Shown here piece after piece: positions 11,498 to 16,612 of a stretch of 16,612 nucleotides of DNA. This stretch comes from an uncultured Oscillospiraceae bacterium. GTDB taxonomy: Bacteria > Bacillota > Clostridia > Oscillospirales > Ruminococcaceae. The stretch spans positions 1 through 16,612 of the forward strand of contig CAJMEU010000051.1 in assembly GCA_905212515.1 (NCBI GenBank). Reading direction: 5' to 3'. How positions within the stretch are numbered: position 1 is the stretch's first letter; every line of letters begins with the position of its first letter. Below the pieces are notes generated by a model. It searched no databases. It was not told the DNA's origin and saw only the letters and a program-made list of their open reading frames with translations. A program made the position numbers and the translations under genes.

Positions 11498-13891
11498 ATG
11501 GCATCACACGGCGGCCGGCCGCGGGACGAAAAGAAGCGGCAGATCGATGTATCCGGCGCGCGGCGGCACCGGCGCGCCCAGGGGGACGAAGCCCTGCCCG
11601 GCGCCGCCCAGCCGCTGCCCCAGCCCCTGGACGGCCTGGCCCCGCCCGCCCGGCAGTACGGCCCCGTCCCGCCCGCGCCTGAGGAGCAGGGCCGACGCCC
11701 CCGGCGCAGAGGGCGACACCCCATCATCCGGCGCATGGTGGTGACGCTGGTGTGCCTGTGCCTGCTGGTGTGCGGCGGCCTGGCGGCCTATCTGGCCCGG
11801 GCCACGGCCAACGATTTTTTGTGGCTGGACCTGGCCCAGCTGCCCCACAAGGACGCCACGGTGCTGTATGCCCAAAACCGGGACACCGGCCAGTGGGAGG
11901 AGTATGCCCGCCTGGAGGCCACCCAGCAGAAGATCTGGGTGGATCTGGAGGACATCCCCCTCGACTTGCAGCACGCCTTTGTGGCTGTGGAGGACAAGGA
12001 CTTTTACGACCACCACGGCGTCAGCATCAAGCGCACGGCCTTTGCGGTGCTGAACGAGGTGAAAAAGAAGCTGACGGGCACCTATTTCGGCGGCGAGAAC
12101 GGCCGCAAGCAGGGCGCCTCCACCATCGACCAGCAGCTGATCAAGAACCTGACGCGGGACGAGGACGGCGAGGGCTTCGACGGCTATATGCGCAAGGTGC
12201 GCGAAATTTGGCGCGCCTTCAAGCTGGACGCCGCCTACGACAAGGACGTCATCCTGGAGGCCTACCTCAACGTCATCAGCTTCACCGGCAACACGGCCGG
12301 CGTGCAGGCCGAGAGCATCAAGCTCTTCGGCAAGACGGTGGATGAGCTGTCCCTGGCGCAGTGCGCCTCCATCGCCGCTATCACCAAGAACCCCTCCCGC
12401 TACGACCCGGTAAAACATCCGGACAACAACATCGAGCGGCGCAATTACATTCTGTACGAGATGTGGCAGCAGGGCTATATCACCGAGGAACAATACAACG
12501 CGGCCAGCGCCGAGGCCATCATCACCCAGCCCGGCACGGTGGACGTGCCCAAAACAGAGACCACCAGCTGGTTCACCGACCAGGTGATCGAGGATGTATC
12601 GGACGACCTGTCCGCCGCCTTTGGGCTGGACCGCAAGGAGACCACGAACCTTTTGTACAACGGCGGCCTGCGCATCTTCACCACCGTGGACACCCAATTG
12701 CAGACGGCCATGGAACAGGGCATGACCCAGGGCGGCTTTTTCGCCCGGCCCGCCGTGCCCGCCAAGGCGTTCGTGTACGACGAATACGGCCGCCGCGTGC
12801 TGGGCGAGGACGGCCAGCCCATCCAGGAGGATGTGATGGAAAAGCCCCAGGCGGCCATGGTGTCCATCGATTATACCGGGCGCCTGTGCGCCGTGGTGGG
12901 CAGCCTGGATGACAAAGAGGTGTCCCGCGGGTTCAACCGGGGCACCGCGGCGGTGCGCCAGGTGGGAAGCACCATGAAGCCCATCGGCGCCTATGCCCTG
13001 GCGCTGGAGAAAAACAAGATCAACTGGTCCACGCCGTTTCTGGACGCGCCGGTGGGCCAGCGGGAGGACGAGGCCACGGGCGAGATGAAAGACTGGCCGG
13101 CCAACTTCTCCCAAACTTATTCCGAGGCGAATATCCTGGTGGCCGACGCCCTGGCCCAAAGCATCAACACCATCGCCGTGCGCGTGGGGCAGACGGTGGG
13201 CACGGACAGCATCTACCGCTTTGTGACGAACACGCTGGGCATCACCAGCTTCACCGCCGACGACAGGGACGCGGGCCCCATGGTGCTGGGCTCCTCCACC
13301 TACGGCGTCACGCCCTATGAGCTGGCCGGCGCCTATATGATGTTCGGCTCGGGCGGCACCGTGACCACCCTGCACAGCTACGAGAGCGTACAGACCGGCT
13401 ACGGCAAAGAGATTTTGGCCCCCCAGGTGACGGCCAGGCAGGCGATCTCTCCGGATACGGCCTGGGTGATGAACCGCCTGCTGGCCGGCGTGATGGAAAC
13501 AGACGGCACGGCCGCCGGCTACCGCGTGCCCGGCGCCCTGGACAGCGTGGGCAAAACGGGCACCAGCAGCGATAACCGGGACTACTGGTTCGTGGGCCTG
13601 ACGCCCTACTATGTCACCGCCGCCTGGTACGGGTACGATTCGGGCTTTTCCCTCAATGTGCAGGGCGGCACCCACGCGCCCACCCGCGCCTGGCGGTATG
13701 TGATGGAAAAAGGCCAGCAAGGCCTGCCGCAGAAGGAATTCCCCGCGGACGACACCGTGACGCAGGCCGACTACTGCACCGAGACGGGGCTGCTGGCCAG
13801 CGCCGGCTGCCCGCATACGAAAACCGGCTGCTACCGCCAGGGCCATCTGCCCGGGCTGTGCGTGGCCCACGCGGCGAACATCGCCGCCTAA
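11498..13891 (+). CDS. Class A penicillin-binding protein (bifunctional glycosyltransferase-transpeptidase)
   Basis: Polymerises lipid II into glycan strands and crosslinks them outside the membrane. In 797 residues: a 79-residue Arg/Pro-rich cytoplasmic extension; a membrane anchor (about 80-102); a GT51 domain with catalytic Glu165 in EDKDFYDHHG (165-174), GASTIDQQ (206-213), KVREIWRAFKLD and EAYLNVISF; and a transpeptidase domain with the acyl-enzyme motif STMK (Ser491-Lys494), SIN (555-557) and KTGTS (686-690). The end is cysteine-bearing (CTETGLLASAGC), as often in Clostridial PBPs. GAGGG (11486-11490) is 7 bases before the ATG. The gap from the DUF896 gene holds a short GC hairpin (11449-11468) without a U-run, and no strong promoter, so the two may be co-transcribed. 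It is PBP1a/PonA-like, but I assign no symbol. Confidence 0.96.
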   Translation: MASHGGRPRDEKKRQIDVSGARRHRRAQGDEALPGAAQPLPQPLDGLAPPARQYGPVPPAPEEQGRRPRRRGRHPIIRRMVVTLVCLCLLVCGGLAAYLARATANDFLWLDLAQLPHKDATVLYAQNRDTGQWEEYARLEATQQKIWVDLEDIPLDLQHAFVAVEDKDFYDHHGVSIKRTAFAVLNEVKKKLTGTYFGGENGRKQGASTIDQQLIKNLTRDEDGEGFDGYMRKVREIWRAFKLDAAYDKDVILEAYLNVISFTGNTAGVQAESIKLFGKTVDELSLAQCASIAAITKNPSRYDPVKHPDNNIERRNYILYEMWQQGYITEEQYNAASAEAIITQPGTVDVPKTETTSWFTDQVIEDVSDDLSAAFGLDRKETTNLLYNGGLRIFTTVDTQLQTAMEQGMTQGGFFARPAVPAKAFVYDEYGRRVLGEDGQPIQEDVMEKPQAAMVSIDYTGRLCAVVGSLDDKEVSRGFNRGTAAVRQVGSTMKPIGAYALALEKNKINWSTPFLDAPVGQREDEATGEMKDWPANFSQTYSEANILVADALAQSINTIAVRVGQTVGTDSIYRFVTNTLGITSFTADDRDAGPMVLGSSTYGVTPYELAGAYMMFGSGGTVTTLHSYESVQTGYGKEILAPQVTARQAISPDTAWVMNRLLAGVMETDGTAAGYRVPGALDSVGKTGTSSDNRDYWFVGLTPYYVTAAWYGYDSGFSLNVQGGTHAPTRAWRYVMEKGQQGLPQKEFPADDTVTQADYCTETGLLASAGCPHTKTGCYRQGHLPGLCVAHAANIAA

Positions 13892-13963
13892 AAGAAAAGG
13901 CGCGTTGACGTAAGAAAACACGCCGAAAGGGCCCCTGGGCCTTACAAGAAAGGAATGATCCCC

Positions 13964-14545
13964 ATGCAGTTTCGAAAACTGACTTTATCCGAGATACACG
14001 CCGTTTATAAAAGCGATTTGTTTCAAAAGGCCTTTCCCCGCGCGGAGATACGCCCCTGGGGCGGCATCCAGAAGCACATCGCCGCCGGGCGCTACCCCTG
14101 CTACGGCTGGTTTGACGACCAGGGGCACCTGTGCACCTACGCCTTCTGCTTTGCCTGTGACGACGTGCTGCTGTTGGACTATCTGGCCAGCACGCCGCGG
14201 ATGCGCGGCAAGGGCCAGGGCGGCGCGTTTTTGCAGGAACTGAACGCCCAATTGGGCGCCCCGGTGCTGGGCGAGGTGGAGGCCCTGACCAGTAAGGACC
14301 CGGATGAAAACGCCCTGCGCCGCCGGCGCATGGGCTTCTATAACCGCAACGGCTTTGCCCTGCGGGGCGTGCGCACCCGCGTGTACGGGGTGGATTACCG
14401 CATCATCGCCAACGCCGCGGCCGCGCTGTACAGCGACGACCAATTGGCCGAGGTGATGCGCCGCATGTATCCCGAGCTGCTGCACAGCGCCCTGCGCACC
14501 AAGCTGCACGTGAAAATTTGGACGCAGCCTGTGGACGAGCTGTGA
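13964..14545 (+). CDS. GNAT family N-acetyltransferase
   Basis: A 193-residue protein with the GNAT fold: a variable N-terminal part, beta strands YPCYGWFDDQGHLCTYAFCF and DVLLLDYLASTP, then the acetyl-CoA pyrophosphate-binding turn RMRGKGQGGAFLQEL (around residue 80; R-x-x-G-x-G), and a C-terminal MGFYNRNGFALRG motif, the usual end of the fold. The substrate is unknown. I chose ATG 13964 because AAGAAAGGA (13946-13954) is 9 bases upstream; ATG 13955 abuts that site. It lies 72 bases after the PBP gene with no terminator seen, and 15 bases before a MerR regulator, with which it forms a likely pair. Confidence 0.88.
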   Translation: MQFRKLTLSEIHAVYKSDLFQKAFPRAEIRPWGGIQKHIAAGRYPCYGWFDDQGHLCTYAFCFACDDVLLLDYLASTPRMRGKGQGGAFLQELNAQLGAPVLGEVEALTSKDPDENALRRRRMGFYNRNGFALRGVRTRVYGVDYRIIANAAAALYSDDQLAEVMRRMYPELLHSALRTKLHVKIWTQPVDEL

Positions 14546-14560
14546 GCGGCGGGAAAGCAG

Positions 14561-15400
14561 ATGTTTAAGATCGGGGAGTTTTCCCGGCTGACCCAGGTGA
14601 GCGTGCGCATGCTGCGCTATTATGACGAAACGGGCCTGCTGAAGCCGGCCCACATCGACCCCTGGACGGGCTATCGCCTGTACGCTGCGGCGCAGATCCC
14701 ACGGCTGAACAAGATCCTTTACCTGCGGGACAGCGGCTTTAACGTGGCCGAAATCGCCGCCGCACTGGACGCCGGCGACGCCGAGCTGGCCCGACGGCTG
14801 GCGGATAAGCGCACGGAGATTGAAAAGCAGATCGAGGCCCGGCAGGGGCAGCTGCAAAAGATCGCCCTGGCGCAGCAAAGCCTTGCACAGGGGCAGGAGG
14901 AGATGCAGTACCAGGTGCTGCTCAAGGCGGTGCCCGGCTGCCCCGTGCTTTCTTTGCGGCGCGTCATCCCCGACTATTATGCCGAGGGGACCCTGTGGAA
15001 GGAGCTGGCCGCCTTTGCCCGGCGGCAGGGCGTGCCCGTGTCCGGCGAGACCTTTTCCCTGTATCACGACCCGGATTATCGGGAGCGTGACGTGGATGTG
15101 GAGCTGTGCGCCCGGGTGGAAAAGCTGGGGCACGGCACACAGGGCTTTGTCTACCGCGTCACCCCGCCCGTGCCCCTGATGGCCTGCACCATGGTGCGCG
15201 GGCCCTTTTCGGGCATCGCCGGCGCCTACCGGGCCTTCGCCGCCTGGCTGGAGCAGCACGGCCAGTACTGCATGGGCACCCCCAACCGGCAAATTGTACA
15301 CCGGGGCCCCTGGAACGAAGAGGACCCGCGGGACTATCTGGTGGAACTGCAGCTCCCCCTGGAAAAAAGCGAAACGCCTTGCGCCCACACAACGGTGTAA
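14561..15400 (+). CDS. MerR family transcriptional regulator with GyrI-like effector domain (BmrR type)
   Basis: A 279-residue one-component regulator. Residues 1-70 form the winged helix (KIGEFSRLTQVSVRMLRYYD, then ETGLLKPAHID and GYRLY). Residues about 78-115 are the dimer coiled coil (DKRTEIEKQIEARQGQLQKI). Residues about 118-275 form a GyrI/BmrR-type ligand-binding domain (VPLMACTMVRGPFSGIAGAY, ending YLVELQLPLEK). Such proteins bind drugs or small organics and untwist promoters with over-long spacers. It follows the GNAT gene by 15 bases (GGGAAAG ribosome site), and the last codons form part of its terminator. Immediately downstream is a promoter with a 19-bp spacer and internal dyad, the expected target. 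No self-directed divergent promoter is seen. Confidence 0.94.
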   Translation: MFKIGEFSRLTQVSVRMLRYYDETGLLKPAHIDPWTGYRLYAAAQIPRLNKILYLRDSGFNVAEIAAALDAGDAELARRLADKRTEIEKQIEARQGQLQKIALAQQSLAQGQEEMQYQVLLKAVPGCPVLSLRRVIPDYYAEGTLWKELAAFARRQGVPVSGETFSLYHDPDYRERDVDVELCARVEKLGHGTQGFVYRVTPPVPLMACTMVRGPFSGIAGAYRAFAAWLEQHGQYCMGTPNRQIVHRGPWNEEDPRDYLVELQLPLEKSETPCAHTTV

Positions 15401-15410
15401 GGCGTTTTTT
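15372..15410 (+). terminator. Terminator overlapping the 3' end of the MerR gene
   Basis: AAACGCCTT (15372-15380) pairs with AAGGCGTTT (15399-15407), with an inner ACAC/GTGT pairing, followed by six T (15405-15410). The stem uses the final codons and the stop codon of the gene. Confidence 0.85.
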
Positions 15411-15412
15411 GC

Positions 15413-15443
15413 TTGACTCTCACACGGTGTCAGGGATTATAGT
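15413..15443 (+). promoter_or_regulatory. MerR-type promoter/operator upstream of the TrmO-like gene
   Basis: TTGACT (15413-15418) and TATAGT (15438-15443) are 19 bp apart, too far for normal polymerase contact but standard for MerR-activated promoters. Between them is an imperfect dyad, CTCTCACAC-G-GTGTCAGGG (15417-15435, 7 of 9 pairs), centred in the spacer. From general knowledge the BmrR-regulated bmr promoter has a similar design beginning TTGACTCTC. The neighbouring MerR protein is the probable binder. Confidence 0.75.
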
Positions 15444-15473
15444 GGTCTTATCCCATTCAAGGAGGGTAAAATT

Positions 15474-15950
15474 ATGACCACGTTTGAAGTACATCCCATC
15501 GGCACCATCCACAACGACGGCCAGGCCCCGTACATCGAGCTGGAACCCCGCTATGCCCCGGCCCTGCGGGCGCTGGAGGGGTTCAGCCACGTCAATGTGC
15601 TGTGGTGGTTCAGCGGCTGTGACTTCCCCGGTGCGCGGGCCGTGCTGGAGGCGCCGCAGCCCTACAAAAAGGCGCCGGAGGTGATGGGCATCTTTGCCAC
15701 CCGCGCGCCCATGCGCCCCAACCCCCTGGCCCTGACGGCGGTGGAGGTGCTGGCCGTGGAAGCGGCGGCGGGCATCGTGCGCATCGCGTACATCGACGCG
15801 GACGACGGTACCCCGGTGCTGGACCTCAAGCCCTATACCCCCAGCCTGGACCGGGTGGAGGCCCCGTCCGTGCCGGCCTGGTGCGCCCACTGGCCCAAAA
15901 GCCTGGAAGCCTCGGCCGATTTTGCCTGGGAGGCGGAATTCAATTTTTGA
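15474..15950 (+). CDS. TsaA/TrmO-like protein (putative SAM-dependent tRNA t6A37 methyltransferase)
   Basis: TrmO uses S-adenosylmethionine to N6-methylate t6A37 in threonine tRNAs. The 158 residues contain the family core: FEVHPIGTIHND at the N terminus, LEGFSHVNVLWWFS, GIFATRAPMRPNPLALTAVEV (72-92, the conserved RPNP), and DGTPVLDLKPYTPSLD (111-126). It is shorter than E. coli TrmO (about 235 residues), lacking that protein's C-terminal extension, as in many stand-alone Firmicute homologues, so tRNA methylation is likely but not certain. AAGGAGGG lies 9 bases before the ATG. The promoter is of MerR type, which would make expression inducible by a small molecule: unusual for a tRNA-modification enzyme. 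Confidence 0.88.
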   Translation: MTTFEVHPIGTIHNDGQAPYIELEPRYAPALRALEGFSHVNVLWWFSGCDFPGARAVLEAPQPYKKAPEVMGIFATRAPMRPNPLALTAVEVLAVEAAAGIVRIAYIDADDGTPVLDLKPYTPSLDRVEAPSVPAWCAHWPKSLEASADFAWEAEFNF

Positions 15951-15958
15951 CAGGGTGT

Positions 15959-15993
15959 AAAAACGCCGCCGTGAAAACCACGGCGGCGTTTTT
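15959..15993 (+). terminator. Bidirectional terminator after the TrmO-like gene
   Basis: A perfect 15-bp stem, AAAAACGCCGCCGTG (15959-15973) with its complement (15979-15993) and a 5-base loop. T-runs on both strands mean it serves this gene and the converging amidotransferase gene. Confidence 0.96.
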
Positions 15994-16017
15994 ATGATTG
16001 TTTGATTTGAATGGCCA

Positions 16018-16035
16018 GAGACTGAAAACAGTCTC
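16018..16035 (-). other. Small hairpin at the end of the amidotransferase gene
   Basis: GAGACTG (16018-16024) and CAGTCTC (16029-16035) form a perfect 7-bp stem with a 4-base loop overlapping the stop codon of the minus-strand gene. No U-run follows; the shared terminator lies 25 bases further on. Confidence 0.5.
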
Positions 16036-16612
16036 ACAGTTCTTTTCCGTGTTCCTCTTCCCAGATGGGGTGTTTCAGCATCCAGCGGCCGTAGGCGTCC
16101 TTTTCGAACAGGTCGCGGTTGTAGAACTTGTCGAGGATGGCCCAGAACTCGGCCTCGGTGTAGCCGCAGAAGTCGCAGAAATCCCGCACGCACAGCGGGT
16201 CCAGCGCGCCGTCCCGCTGCTTGATGAGGGGGATGGCCTCGTCGCGGGTCATCATGCCGTAGCGGATATAGCGGGCCGTGTAGTCCGTGGCCGCTGCGTG
16301 GCCGAATTTCGGGTATTTCAGCCAGGAGTGAACGAGATACGCCCGGCTGTCGATCTGGTCGAAATTCTCCGCGTGGTGGGTGCGGTCCCACTCGTGGGTC
16401 AGGTCGTGGAAGCCGTGTTCTTTGGCGACCATATAGTTTTTATAGCTGTTCCAGGGCAGGAAATAACTCATATAGAACGGGTCCAGCTTGTCCAGTTCTT
16501 CCTGGGAGGGGGCTTCGGTGAGGATCAAGGCGGGCTCCGTCACGCCGTAGCGCAGCAGCTCTTCCTTGGGGAAGCCCACGGCCACGCCGTTTTCGATCTG
16601 CCCTTTGGCGGA
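16034..16612 (-). CDS. N-acetyl sugar amidotransferase, C-terminal part (cut by window edge)
   Basis: The last 192 residues of an enzyme in the WbpG/PseA family, which uses an ATP-pyrophosphatase (PP-loop) domain and ammonia from a HisH-type partner to convert an N-acetyl sugar into an acetamidino sugar for surface polysaccharide or flagellin glycans. The frame is open to the window edge (SAKGQIENG...), so the start and the PP-loop are outside. Visible family features are PFYMSYFLPWNSYKNYMVAK, the QIDSRAYLVHSWLKYPKFGH block, RYIRYGMMTRDEAIPLIKQRDG and the end motif FWAILDKFYNRDLFEKD...WMLKHPIWEE. The in-frame GTG at 16585 is internal and not the start. It is probably the last gene of a glycan cluster lying to the right. 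Confidence 0.9.
   Translation of the reverse strand, partial: SAKGQIENGVAVGFPKEELLRYGVTEPALILTEAPSQEELDKLDPFYMSYFLPWNSYKNYMVAKEHGFHDLTHEWDRTHHAENFDQIDSRAYLVHSWLKYPKFGHAAATDYTARYIRYGMMTRDEAIPLIKQRDGALDPLCVRDFCDFCGYTEAEFWAILDKFYNRDLFEKDAYGRWMLKHPIWEEEHGKEL

Noticed and set aside
13892..13963. TTGACG and short inverted repeats between the PBP and GNAT genes
   Set aside because: No -10 lies at 16-19 bp, and the hairpins are imperfect without a T-run. I see no supported promoter or terminator.
16585..16612. GTG 16585 as the start of the amidotransferase gene
   Set aside because: The frame stays open to the window edge, the preceding residues fit the family, and the catalytic PP-loop domain would otherwise be missing.
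1..16612. Search for CRISPR arrays, insertion sequences, integrase, toxin-antitoxin or defence genes
   Set aside because: No spaced repeats, transposase motifs or defence families are visible. The window is ordinary chromosome.

Overview
The window is a 16.6 kb, GC-rich chromosomal stretch from a Gram-positive, probably anaerobic Firmicute of the class Clostridia (Oscillospiraceae/Ruminococcaceae-like by gene content; the genus cannot be fixed from sequence alone). The signs are purine-rich Shine-Dalgarno sites before nearly every gene, a class A PBP, a DegV protein, a short YnzC/DUF896 protein, formate-tetrahydrofolate ligase, a rhodanese-less ThiI paired with a cysteine desulfurase, and QueH. 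Coding is dense on both strands. I see no insertion sequence, phage gene, CRISPR array, tRNA or rRNA.

Layout. Positions 1-3728 lie on the minus strand: the first 33 codons of a response regulator, an ECF sigma factor, an MFS transporter, and fhs, which is upstream of the transporter. Positions 3825-9747 lie on the plus strand: degV with its own promoter and terminator, then a run of cysteine desulfurase, thiI, cinA and a membrane-anchored protein that I recognise as a diverged copy of the C-terminal half of CinA. Positions 9856-10828 (minus) hold a 79-residue Nif11-like protein and queH. The 391-base gap 10829-11219 holds the queH promoter, a Pho-box-like direct repeat with a -10 element, a candidate structured RNA, a terminator and the DUF896 promoter. 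Positions 11220-15950 (plus) hold a DUF896 protein, a class A penicillin-binding protein, a GNAT acetyltransferase, a MerR regulator and a TrmO-like protein. The right edge (minus) is the C-terminal part of an N-acetyl sugar amidotransferase.

How the genes work together. The cysteine desulfurase and ThiI form a sulfur relay to tRNA 4-thiouridine; with QueH (queuosine) and the TrmO-like protein (methylation of t6A37), three tRNA-modification functions sit in one window. fhs feeds one-carbon metabolism. The MerR regulator is followed directly by a promoter with a 19-bp spacer and an internal dyad, the hallmark of MerR control, so the TrmO-like gene is its likely target.

The strongest candidates for undescribed biology are (1) the membrane-anchored CinA paralogue immediately downstream of cinA, which aligns almost without gaps to CinA but has lost the conserved GPxGGTxxKPVG loop, and (2) the Pho-box-driven structured RNA between queH and the DUF896 gene. 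A phased A-tract block before cinA and the MerR-type operator are secondary.
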